Of a stretch of DNA of 64,000 bases, positions 19,218-26,984 are shown piece by piece (position 1 is the first letter of the stretch; every line of letters starts with the position of its first letter). Location of the stretch: contig QKDO01000086.1 of assembly GCA_003252075.1 (NCBI GenBank), positions 20,056 to 84,055 on the forward strand, in the 5' to 3' direction. This DNA comes from Nitrospirota bacterium (lineage in GTDB: Bacteria; Nitrospirota; Thermodesulfovibrionia; Thermodesulfovibrionales; UBA6898). The notes beneath the pieces are model-generated. The model was not told the origin of the DNA. It did no database searches and saw nothing but the letters and a program-made list of their open reading frames with translations. Made by a program: the position numbers and the translations under genes.

Positions 19218-19567
19218 ATGCTTCACTATGAAAAGATCTGAAGGCAGTCTCACAGACCCTTAGGAAAAACGCGACAGATGCCGAAAAGTACCTATGGTCA
19301 GGATTAAGAGGAAAGCAGTTAAAGGGACTTCAGTTTTAGCGGCAGAAGGTTCTTGGATGATATATTGTTGATTTCTACTGTCCGAAGACGGGGATTGTAA
19401 TAGAGCTTGATGGATGGCAGCATTACGAAGAAGCCGGCAGAGAAAAGGACCGGGTTCGCGACGAAGCCCTGAAAGGAATCGGGCTGACGGTTCTCGGGTT
19501 TTCCGACAGAGAGGTGTTAGAAAATACTGATTCAGTTATGATGCACATATGGAGTATTTATAATTGA
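19218..19567 (+). pseudogene. DUF559 endonuclease-domain gene, decayed
   Basis: Remnant of a Vsr-like/restriction-fold nuclease (DUF559). From 19232 one frame reads KDLKAVSQTLRKNATDAEKY, then LKGLQF, a TAG, RQKVLG, a TGA, and YIVDFYCPKTGIVIELDGWQ with the expected catalytic Asp and Glu, then HYEEAGREKDRV and GLTVLGFSDREVLE. Two in-frame stops interrupt it, and the likely start ATG at 19218 (MLHYE) is in another frame, which a one-base loss in TATGAAAAG would explain. Three lesions make it non-functional. It is bracketed by inverted C/G-rich palindromes, suggesting it arrived as a small mobile unit. Confidence 0.85.
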
Positions 19568-19571
19568 TAAA

Positions 19572-19605
19572 ATCCCCCCTAACCCTCTTTGCTAAAGAGG
19601 GGGAC
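19572..19605. repeat. C/G-rich palindromic repeat, right copy (inverted)
   Basis: AATCCCCCCTAACCCTCTTT followed by GCTAAAGAGGGGGAC. CCCTCTTT/AAAGAGGG form a perfect 8-bp stem with a 3-nt loop. Its reverse complement aligns with the left copy at 19177-19211 (CCCCC-TCTTT-AGCA-AAG-AGGG then GGGGGGAT), so the two flank the DUF559 remnant as inverted repeats. Confidence 0.7.
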
Positions 19606-19683
19606 AGACAACTACTCAGAGAAGGGACAAAAGAACTTTTTTTGCAATGATTAATGACATCCTTGAGAATAAAGGAGGAGAAC

Positions 19684-20769
19684 ATGGATTTTATCAAAAG
19701 GTGTGTACTCGCTGCCTTTTTGCTCGGCCTATGTGCTGTCTGGGGCTGCACAGGCATGGGGCCGAGGACGGTCGTTCAAGACCGTTTTGACTATACCGGG
19801 GCGCTCGGGGACTCCTGGAAGCAGCAGATGCTCATCAATACGGTGAAGCTGCGGTATGGCGACACTCCCATTTTCCTCGATATTGCCTCTGTCATAAGTC
19901 AGTATTCGGTGGAGAGCCAGGTCGACCTCAGGTTCTTCTGGGTGCACCCTGTAACATCAGTAGCGACAAACACTCAGTCAACAGGCGGGGCAGTGCGGTA
20001 TGTCGACCGCCCGACGATTACCTACATGCCGCTCAGCGGAGAAAAGTTCGCCCGAAGCCTCATGAAACCGATACCACCGCCTGCCGTGCTGAGTCTTATC
20101 CAGGCGGGTGTTCCGATCGATCTTGTCCTTAGAGTATGTGTACACTCGGTCAATGGTATCAGGAACCGCTATGGGGGTTCTGCGCGGGCTCGTTCCGCTG
20201 ACCCGGAGTTTTACCTGCTCCTGGAGAGATTGCGGAGGATTCAGGACTCAGGAGCCATCGGACTCAGGGTCCAGAAGACAAACGAGATGGAAGGTGTGCT
20301 GATGAGCTTCCGGGGGAAGGTAGATCCGTCGATAGAGGAGGATGCCCTTTTTGTCCGGAAAACTCTGGGGCTCGACCCCTCTGCAGGTGAATTCAGGGTC
20401 GCCTATGGTTCGGTTGCGAAAGACGATAAAGAGCTCGCCCTGTTGACCCGGTCAATACTGGAGATCATCGTCGATCTGGCGTCGTATATAGAGGTTCCGG
20501 CAGTGCATGTTGCAGAGAAGCGGGTGAACCCGACCATGCCGGAAGAGGTTGTGCAGGGCACGCCCGTTCCCCCGCTTATCAGGATTTATAGTTCTTTAGA
20601 AAAACCCGGCGATGCCTTTGTTTCCGTTCTCTACCGTGGCCACTGGTTCTGGATCGACGACCGCGACCTGCGATCAAAGTCTCTCTTTTCGTTCCTTATG
20701 TTCGTATTTTCCCTTACCGAGACAGGGGGCAAGGAGGGCGCTCCGGTCATCACGGTACCGGCTGGATAG
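19684..20769 (+). CDS. lipoprotein of unknown function
   Basis: A 361-residue predicted lipoprotein. The signal peptide MDFIKRCVLAAFLLGLCAV runs into the lipobox VWGC (Cys near residue 22). The ATG at 19684 is preceded by AAGGAGGAGAAC, so the track start is ten codons too long. The mature part begins TVVQDRFDYTGALGDSWKQQ and contains LINTVKLRYGDTPIFLDIAS; I have seen this arrangement in other hypothetical lipoproteins but know no function. It has no recognisable catalytic motif. It is probably monocistronic, since a DUF559 remnant precedes it and about 270 nt separate it from the next large gene. Confidence 0.75.
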   Translation: MDFIKRCVLAAFLLGLCAVWGCTGMGPRTVVQDRFDYTGALGDSWKQQMLINTVKLRYGDTPIFLDIASVISQYSVESQVDLRFFWVHPVTSVATNTQSTGGAVRYVDRPTITYMPLSGEKFARSLMKPIPPPAVLSLIQAGVPIDLVLRVCVHSVNGIRNRYGGSARARSADPEFYLLLERLRRIQDSGAIGLRVQKTNEMEGVLMSFRGKVDPSIEEDALFVRKTLGLDPSAGEFRVAYGSVAKDDKELALLTRSILEIIVDLASYIEVPAVHVAEKRVNPTMPEEVVQGTPVPPLIRIYSSLEKPGDAFVSVLYRGHWFWIDDRDLRSKSLFSFLMFVFSLTETGGKEGAPVITVPAG

Positions 20770-20826
20770 TACCACGGGACATGGAAAAGGGACTCATTGA
20801 GGGTGGGAACGGGTTGTCAACCAGTC

Positions 20827-20967
20827 ATGCGTAATACGAACATGGATCGTTCTCTGAGAACACTGCGGGCCGCCGCGATTCTCGGAATCGTATTCGCACT
20901 TCTGCTCACGACCGCGCTGGCTCTCGTGCGGCGTGCAATGCGGATAGCTAACCTATTGAAAGTATGA
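20827..20967 (+). CDS. possible 46-residue single-helix membrane protein
   Basis: A small frame absent from the track. It encodes a basic N terminus (MRNTNMDRSLRTLR), one hydrophobic stretch of about 22 residues (AAILGIVFALLLTTALALV) and a basic tail ending IANLLKV. No clear ribosome-binding site precedes the first ATG; a second in-frame ATG lies at 20842. It may be a real small membrane protein or a fragment of a larger one. Confidence 0.3.
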   Translation: MRNTNMDRSLRTLRAAAILGIVFALLLTTALALVRRAMRIANLLKV

Positions 20968-21036
20968 TAAAATTGCAAAACTAACAGTTCTTGAACATGA
21001 AAACGGGATGATGAATGGCCTGCTGAAGGAGGTAGC

Positions 21037-22458
21037 ATGAAGCTCAAAACCAGATTATTACGACTCGTAGCGATCGGTCTCATACTTCTGATGGCAGTGC
21101 CGCCGGGGACATTTGCTCAGGAAACAGCGGCAGGAAATGCGGCAATCTTTAAGCAGGAGGAGCTTGACCAGTTGCTCGCTCCTGTTGCGTTGTATCCCGA
21201 CTCGCTGCTCGCACAGGTGCTGATGGCGTCGACGTATCCGCTTGAGGTTACACAGGCTGCCCGCTGGATCAAGGCGAATAAGACCCTCAAGGATGACGCG
21301 CTCGAAGCTGCTTTGGAGGATAAGAAATGGGATCCGAGCGTGAAGTCCCTGATACCGTTTCCGGATGTCCTGTCGATGATGGACGATAAGCTGGAATGGA
21401 CCGAGAAACTGGGGGATGCCTTTCTCGCCCAGCAGGGCGATGTCATGGAATCAGTACAGAGGCTGAGGGCAAAGGCATACGAGGCAGGGCAGTTGAATAC
21501 GACCAAAGAGCAGAAGGTGATTGTTGAAAAGACCGTCGAGACGCAGATTATCAGGGTTGAACCGGCAACAACGGTTGTCTACGTCCCTGTGTACAATCCT
21601 ACGGTAGTGTATGGAGTGTGGGCCTATCCTGCCTATCCACCATACTATTACTACCCGCCCGGCTATGTTGCCACGACGTCGGTATTTAGTTTTGCCGCAG
21701 GTGTTGCCGTTGGTGCAGCTTGGTACGGCGGTTTCCACTGGGGACACTCTCATCACCATCATGATACCAAAATAACGGTCAACCATAATTATAATTACAA
21801 CAGACCTACCAGCCCTAATAGGCCCCCCCATCAGCGTCCGGGAGATGGAACCCGTCCCGGAGGAGGAAACCGCCCTGGGGATCGCCCCGGAGGAGGAAAC
21901 CGCCCTGGGGATCGCCCCGGGGGAGGAAACCGTCCTGGTGGCGGAGAGCCCGGTAAGCCGACTCATTATGCTGGCGAGGGGAATAAGGCAGACTGGAAGC
22001 ACAACCCAGAGCATCGGAAAGGGGTCTCCTATCGGGATCAGGCTACTGCCCAGAAGTATGACAGGGCGGCTTCAGCTGATAAGGTAAAGGCACGGGAAAA
22101 CTTTCGTGGTCGTGCCGAATCCGGCAGACGTGACATTTCTCGCGGCGGTGCTGACCAGTTCAAAGGGCGTGACGTGCCAGCCAGGGGCGGTACTGCAGGC
22201 CCTGACAGGATGCAGAGCCGCGATACCAACCGTGCGGGCAGTGCAGGCCGCGGCAGCGCCTTCAGCGGTATGGACAGGGGTGGAAAGTCAACGCGTGACA
22301 TCAGCAGCCGTGGCAGTTCCAGCAGGCAGAGCATGTCGTCTGGCAGCCGGGGTGGCGGAAGTCGCGGAGGCGGCATGTCACGAGGCGGCAGTCGGGGCGG
22401 CGGCGGTGGCGGCCGAGGTGGCAGTCGTGGCGGTGGCAGCCGCGGTGGCAGGAGGTAG
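21037..22458 (+). CDS. DUF3300 protein with Gly/Arg-rich tail
   Basis: A 473-residue exported protein. A signal peptide (residues 1-27, ending TFAQ) is followed by a DUF3300 domain, recognisable from QLLAPVALYPDSLLAQVLMA and YPLEVTQAARW. After VYVPVYNPTVVYGVWAYP comes a Tyr/Pro-rich and a hydrophobic segment, a His cluster (HWGHSHHHHD), an exact 10-residue tandem repeat (GGGNRPGDRP) and a long RGG/SRGG-rich tail to the end. AAGGAGG precedes the ATG. It is followed by DUF2950, and I recall this pair being conserved in many Gram-negative bacteria. The function is unknown; the tail looks disordered and could bind polyanions or metal. Confidence 0.88.
   Translation: MKLKTRLLRLVAIGLILLMAVPPGTFAQETAAGNAAIFKQEELDQLLAPVALYPDSLLAQVLMASTYPLEVTQAARWIKANKTLKDDALEAALEDKKWDPSVKSLIPFPDVLSMMDDKLEWTEKLGDAFLAQQGDVMESVQRLRAKAYEAGQLNTTKEQKVIVEKTVETQIIRVEPATTVVYVPVYNPTVVYGVWAYPAYPPYYYYPPGYVATTSVFSFAAGVAVGAAWYGGFHWGHSHHHHDTKITVNHNYNYNRPTSPNRPPHQRPGDGTRPGGGNRPGDRPGGGNRPGDRPGGGNRPGGGEPGKPTHYAGEGNKADWKHNPEHRKGVSYRDQATAQKYDRAASADKVKARENFRGRAESGRRDISRGGADQFKGRDVPARGGTAGPDRMQSRDTNRAGSAGRGSAFSGMDRGGKSTRDISSRGSSSRQSMSSGSRGGGSRGGGMSRGGSRGGGGGGRGGSRGGGSRGGRR
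21861..21940 (+). repeat. in-frame 30-bp tandem repeat in the DUF3300 gene
   Basis: A 30-bp unit beginning AGGAGGAAACCGCCCTGGGG occurs twice exactly (21861-21890 and 21891-21920), followed by a partial third, diverged copy. It encodes GGGNRPGDRP twice. Being a multiple of three, copy-number change would alter tail length without loss of frame. Confidence 0.85.
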
Positions 22459-22464
22459 ACAGAG

Positions 22465-23466
22465 ATGAAAACATACAGAACATCAATCCAGGATTATGCA
22501 AGGGAGAAGAAAACGATGCTTCCGAACATGAACAATAAAGAATGCGCTGCGCTTCGGTTTCTTTCAGCGGCAGTTGCGGTCATGATCCTCACCTTCGCCG
22601 GGGTGTCTGCCGATGCAACGGTCAAGCAGAAGGGCTTTGCCTCTGCCGAGGAAGCGACAAAAGCTTTTATTGCTGCTCTGAGGTCGAGTGATGACAAGGA
22701 ACTGCTGGCTATCTTCGGTCCGGAGGCAAAGGAGCTGATTTCTTCGGGAGACCCTGTAGAAGACAAACAACGGGATGAAAGAGTTGTCAGCAGATTCGAT
22801 CAAAAGAACAGCCTGAGCCAAGAAGGGAATAAGATGGTCCTTATCATGGGAGAACAGGACTGGCCCTTTCCCATACCGCTCGTAAAAAAAGGAAACCAGT
22901 GGTTTTTCGATACCAAAGCAGGCAAGGAGGAGATCCTGAATCGCAGGATCGGCGACAATGAGCTTAACACAATCCAGGTCATGCTCGCTATTGTCGACGC
23001 TCAGCGGGAATATGCCATGAAGGACCACGATGGAGACGGTATCCTTGCATATGCCGAGAAATTCGGGAGCGATCCCGGCAAGAAGAACGGTCTGTACTGG
23101 GAGACAAAAGAAGGTGAGGAGCCGAGCCCCCTGGGCGAACTCGTGGCAGAAGCACGGGCCGGGGGATATACTGCCAAAGGAACAAAGGACAATCCTGTGC
23201 CATATCAGGGCTACTTTTTCCGTATGCTGAAGAAGCAGGGGAAACATGCCCCTGACGGGGCCTTTGATTATGTGGCAAAGGGGAAACAGATCGGCGGGTT
23301 TGCCGTGGTTGCCTATCCGGCAACGTACGGCAACTCCGGTGTCATGACCTTCATCGTGAATCACGATGGCGTGGTATATGAAAAAGACCTTGGCAGAGAT
23401 ACAGCGAAGATTGCGAAGGCGATGATGGCCTATAATCCCGACAAGACCTGGAAGATGGCTGAGTAG
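22465..23466 (+). CDS. DUF2950 domain protein
   Basis: A 333-residue exported protein of the DUF2950 family. Visible marks are GFASAEEATKAFIAALRSSD at the start of the mature part, WFFDTKAGKEEILNRRIG, ELNTIQVMLAIVDAQREYA and the C-terminal YPATYGNSGVMTFIVNHDG. Two starts are possible: ATG 22465, which the end of the DUF3300 gene supplies with AGGAGG and which I list, and ATG 22516 (MLPNMNNKE), behind GGGAGAAG, which would give a shorter and more typical signal peptide. It lies 6 nt after the DUF3300 gene, so the two are co-translated. The biochemical role is unknown. Confidence 0.87.
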   Translation: MKTYRTSIQDYAREKKTMLPNMNNKECAALRFLSAAVAVMILTFAGVSADATVKQKGFASAEEATKAFIAALRSSDDKELLAIFGPEAKELISSGDPVEDKQRDERVVSRFDQKNSLSQEGNKMVLIMGEQDWPFPIPLVKKGNQWFFDTKAGKEEILNRRIGDNELNTIQVMLAIVDAQREYAMKDHDGDGILAYAEKFGSDPGKKNGLYWETKEGEEPSPLGELVAEARAGGYTAKGTKDNPVPYQGYFFRMLKKQGKHAPDGAFDYVAKGKQIGGFAVVAYPATYGNSGVMTFIVNHDGVVYEKDLGRDTAKIAKAMMAYNPDKTWKMAE

Positions 23467-23896
23467 CATTATCTGCTCTGAGTGTGGTACTTGGAGCAGG
23501 GCAGGCCGCAAAAGCAGCTGGCAGCGCCCAGGATTACCGACATGACGGCGATAGGATGAAAATTGCCGGAGTGCAGCCGGTCGCTCTGGCTGTTCAACTT
23601 ATGTTGCGGGTCCTGGGTGACTTGGGGTTCGTCCCACTGTGACAGCAAGCGGCCATTAATGGTTGTTATTGATAGTCATCATATTTCGTTGAACCGGCAA
23701 CGTATGTCAAAGAGGACAACTCGTAATTATACGAGTTGCAACTTTCCCCATTGTGTGATGAAATTGACTTTAAAAGGTTGCTTTCCACGCGGTAAATGAC
23801 GAAGTGCTGAACCTGTTGCGAACGTGTAATGTAACTCCATAATGCGTAATCACGAATTCGCGCAGGGAATAAGGTCACAATAAGGAGGACGATATC
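23467..23896. other. intergenic region upstream of rhodanese gene
   Basis: This 430-nt stretch has no gene I can support. A 28-codon frame at 23556-23642 (MKIAGVQPVALAVQLMLRVL) might be a fossil but matches nothing I know. The main feature is the perfect palindrome at 23717-23738. A weak promoter, TTGCAA then 17 nt then TGAAAT (23736-23764), overlaps the palindrome and reads toward the rhodanese gene. Confidence 0.5.
23717..23738. promoter_or_regulatory. 22-bp perfect palindrome, same family as RND operator
   Basis: CAACTCGTAATTATACGAGTTG is a perfect inverted repeat with 9-bp arms around ATTA. It shares GACAAC-CGTAATT-TACGAGT with the element at the RND efflux promoter 9 kb away, including flanking GA. 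It lies about 160 nt upstream of the rhodanese gene, next to a weak promoter. It is best explained as the binding site of one dimeric regulator acting at both places. Confidence 0.65.
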
Positions 23897-24400
23897 ATGA
23901 GAATCGGGTATGAGAGATTTGTCGTTGTTGCACTAATCCTGGTCTTGGCAGTACCTGCGTATGCCCTTGTCTCTGCGGATACGGCAACTAAGTTCAGCGA
24001 TATCCTGTTACAGGCACCTGCCGCAAACCACTGGCAGGTCAAGGCAGACGAGGTGTATGGCTGGATGCAAGGAAAGAAGACCGACTTTGTCATCATTGAT
24101 GTGCGGCCAGATCCTCCGGGACAGAAGGGCGGCAAAATACCCGGAGCTATGTACATTCCCTACAACCAAATCCTGAAGGCCGAAAACCTCAAGAAGCTTC
24201 CCAAAGACAAGAAGCTGATCCTCGCCTGTGTGACGGGACAGACGCAGAACCTGCCCGTGCTGGTGCTGAGGTCGCTGGGCTATGATGCCTATACCATGTC
24301 GTTTGGTCATGCAGCCTGGATCAAGGGATATATCGGTGCGGACTTTATGCAGCAGGCGATTCAGAATGCCGGGGAAAAGAAATTCCCGGTGGAGCAGTAG
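23897..24400 (+). CDS. exported rhodanese-like protein
   Basis: A 167-residue protein with a signal peptide (about residues 1-24, ending AYA) and one rhodanese domain. DFVIIDVRPDPP, KIPGAMYIPYNQI and the active-site loop LACVTGQTQN with its Cys are present, and GHAAWIKGY ends the fold. It therefore could carry persulfide sulfur in the periplasm. AAGGAGG lies before the ATG. It is separate from the glgP gene by 81 nt. The same palindrome as at the RND promoter lies upstream, so it may respond to the same signal. Confidence 0.88.
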   Translation: MRIGYERFVVVALILVLAVPAYALVSADTATKFSDILLQAPAANHWQVKADEVYGWMQGKKTDFVIIDVRPDPPGQKGGKIPGAMYIPYNQILKAENLKKLPKDKKLILACVTGQTQNLPVLVLRSLGYDAYTMSFGHAAWIKGYIGADFMQQAIQNAGEKKFPVEQ

Positions 24401-24481
24401 AGGACAGTCCTGTTTCAGTGTCGATACACTTAAGGCAGGGAGAGGGTTCTTTCATCTATCAATTGTAAGAAGGGACACATC

Positions 24482-26983
24482 ATGGCGAAAAAATCAGTAA
24501 AAGACAGGACAACGACTTCCGAAGAAGTCTGTGAAAATCCACGGACAGGATCAAGCGCTGCCTCATTGAAACAGGCGATCCTCGACAACCTCTATTATGT
24601 CCAGGGTCGCCTTCCGGAAATTGCAACACGGAACGACTGGTACATGGCTGTCGCTTACACGGTTCGTGACCGGATGCTCGAAAAATTTATCAGCGCGCTC
24701 AAAGGGCTCCATAATCCTAAGGTGAAGCTTGCCAGCTACCTCTCGGCAGAGTTCCTCATGGGGCCGCACCTGGGCAACAATCTCCTGAATCTGGGCATTA
24801 CTGACCAGATGCGCTCGGCCGTGAAAGAACTCGGTCATGATCTGGAGGATCTGCTGGGACAGGAAGAAGAGCCGGGGCTTGGCAACGGCGGGCTCGGCAG
24901 ACTCGCCGCCTGCTACATGGACTCGCTAGCATCGTTGAACGTGCCCGCAATAGGATACGGCATCCGGTATGAGTTCGGCATCTTCGACCAGGAGATCCGC
25001 GATGGCTGGCAGGTCGAGAAGACTGACAAGTGGCTCCACCTGGGCAATCCGTGGGAGATATGCAGGCCCGAGACTTCTTATTATGTGAATTTCGGCGGCC
25101 ATACAGAGCAGTATCGTGATGAAAAGGGGAAGTTCAAGGTCCGCTGGGTGCCCCATCGCGTGGTCAAGGGCGTAGCCTACGATACCCCTGTCCCGTCTTA
25201 CCGCAACGATATGGTAGATCTGCTTAGGCTTTGGAAGTCAGAGGCGGTGGAATCCTTCGACTTCCAGGCATTTAATGTCGGAGATTACTACAAGGCAGTC
25301 GAAGAAAAGGTTATCTCCGAGACCGGGAGCAAGGTCCTCTACCCGAACGACGAACCGGAAATCGGAAAGACCCTCCGTCTTGCACAGCAGTATTTCTTTG
25401 TCTCCTGCTCTCTTCAGGACATGATCCGCATCCACCTCTTTCGGGGCAAGAGCCTCGAGACATTTCAGGGGAGCTTTGCCGTTCAGCTGAACGACACCCA
25501 TCCCTCGATCGCTGTTGCTGAACTGATGCGACTCCTGATTGACGAGCATCTTCTGGACTGGGACAAGGCGTGGAAGATCACCCAGCAGACCATGGCCTAT
25601 ACCAACCATACGCTGCTGCCCGAGGCCCTCGAAAAATGGCCCCTGCCGCTCTTCAGCCGCACGCTCCCCCGGCACCTGGAGATCATTTACGAGATCAACC
25701 GCAGATTCCTGGACGATGTCCGATCCAAATTTCACGGGGACGACGGACGTGTCGCCCGCCTGTCTATCATTGATGAGACCGGAGAAAAGTATGTCCGCAT
25801 GGCGCATCTCGCCTCTGTTGGCAGTCATCATATCAACGGTGTGGCAGCCCTGCACAGCGATCTTCTGACAAAGACGGTTCTCAAAGACATGTACGACATG
25901 TATCCTGACCGTTTTGTGAACGTGACGAACGGCGTAACACCGCGGCGCTGGATAGCTCTGTCCAACCCGGGACTCACGGAACTGATCACCGCGAAGATCG
26001 GTGACGGGTGGATCAGGCACTTTGAGGACGAGATCAGGAAGATAGAAGCATTCGCCAATGAGCGGGCTTTCCGGACAGCATGGGCGAAGATCAAGCACAG
26101 TAACAAGACCGGGCTTGCCGCAATCATAAAGGAAAAGACAGGTGTCGTGACGGACCCCGCTTCTCTCTTCGACATACAGGTGAAACGGATCCACGAGTAC
26201 AAGCGCCAGCACCTGAACGTGCTCCATATCATCACCCTTTACAACCGCATCAAACAAGCCCCTGGTAAGGACTTTGTCCCCCGCACTTTTATCTTTGGAG
26301 GAAAGGCTGCACCGGGCTATTTCATGGCGAAGCGGATTATCAAACTGATCAATTCCGTGGCTGAGGTGGTGAACAGTGACCGTGACGTTGCCGGAAGGCT
26401 GAAGGTTGTCTTCTTCCCGGATTTTAACGTGAAGAATGCTCACCACATCTACCCCGCCGCAGACCTCTCTGAGCAGATATCAACTGCCGGGAAAGAGGCC
26501 TCTGGCACGGGGAACATGAAATTCTCGATGAACGGCGCCCTCACGATCGGCACCCTTGATGGCGCCAATGTAGAGATACGAGAAGAGGTCGGTCCGGAGA
26601 ATTTCTTTCTCTTCGGCCTGACTGCCGGGGAGGTACATGATCTGAAGGTCACGGGTTATGATCCCCGGAGTTATTACGACGCAAACCCGCGCCTCAGGGA
26701 GGCGATGGACCAGATCAGCTCAGGCCATTTCTCGCGGGGTGACAAGGAACTCTTCAGGCCGCTGGTGGACAACCTCCTGAACCACGATCCTTTTCTGCTC
26801 CTGGCAGACTATCAGTCCTACATCGATTGCCAGGACCGGGTAAGTGCGGCTTACCGTGATCAGGGGCAATGGGTCCGTATGTCTGTCCTGAACGTTGCCC
26901 GCATGGGAAAGTTTTCGTCGGACCGGTCCATCGCCGAGTATTGCAAGAACATATGGAAGATAAAACCAGTCAAAGGAAAATAA
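24482..26983 (+). CDS. glgP: glycogen/alpha-glucan phosphorylase
   Basis: Cytoplasmic GT35 enzyme of 833 residues that releases glucose-1-phosphate from glycogen or maltodextrin. The length is normal. The PLP-binding site EASGTGNMKFSMNG places the Schiff-base lysine near residue 680; GNGGLGRLAACYMDSLA near the N terminus, TNHTLLPEALEKWP and RIHEYKRQHLN are further conserved blocks. It has the E. coli/mammal-type architecture, not the shorter archaeal type. It opens the carbon-metabolism island and its stop is 1 nt before the TTG of glgX, so the two enzymes of glycogen breakdown are made together. Confidence 0.96.
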   Translation: MAKKSVKDRTTTSEEVCENPRTGSSAASLKQAILDNLYYVQGRLPEIATRNDWYMAVAYTVRDRMLEKFISALKGLHNPKVKLASYLSAEFLMGPHLGNNLLNLGITDQMRSAVKELGHDLEDLLGQEEEPGLGNGGLGRLAACYMDSLASLNVPAIGYGIRYEFGIFDQEIRDGWQVEKTDKWLHLGNPWEICRPETSYYVNFGGHTEQYRDEKGKFKVRWVPHRVVKGVAYDTPVPSYRNDMVDLLRLWKSEAVESFDFQAFNVGDYYKAVEEKVISETGSKVLYPNDEPEIGKTLRLAQQYFFVSCSLQDMIRIHLFRGKSLETFQGSFAVQLNDTHPSIAVAELMRLLIDEHLLDWDKAWKITQQTMAYTNHTLLPEALEKWPLPLFSRTLPRHLEIIYEINRRFLDDVRSKFHGDDGRVARLSIIDETGEKYVRMAHLASVGSHHINGVAALHSDLLTKTVLKDMYDMYPDRFVNVTNGVTPRRWIALSNPGLTELITAKIGDGWIRHFEDEIRKIEAFANERAFRTAWAKIKHSNKTGLAAIIKEKTGVVTDPASLFDIQVKRIHEYKRQHLNVLHIITLYNRIKQAPGKDFVPRTFIFGGKAAPGYFMAKRIIKLINSVAEVVNSDRDVAGRLKVVFFPDFNVKNAHHIYPAADLSEQISTAGKEASGTGNMKFSMNGALTIGTLDGANVEIREEVGPENFFLFGLTAGEVHDLKVTGYDPRSYYDANPRLREAMDQISSGHFSRGDKELFRPLVDNLLNHDPFLLLADYQSYIDCQDRVSAAYRDQGQWVRMSVLNVARMGKFSSDRSIAEYCKNIWKIKPVKGK

Positions 26984-26984
26984 G

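Noticed and set aside
21861-21940. 30-bp repeats considered as a CRISPR array
   Set aside because: The units are directly adjacent with no spacers and lie in frame inside the DUF3300 gene.
23556-23642. 28-codon frame MKIAGVQPVALAVQLM... as a transposase fossil
   Set aside because: Too short and without a match I can name; no terminal repeats nearby.
25238-26446. 402-codon minus-strand ORF over glgP, and similar ones over glgX (27012-28406), GH65 (35017-36225), GH63 (15942-17117) and pgi (55962-57413)
   Set aside because: All mirror well-conserved plus-strand enzymes and show no signal, domain or ribosome-binding site of their own.
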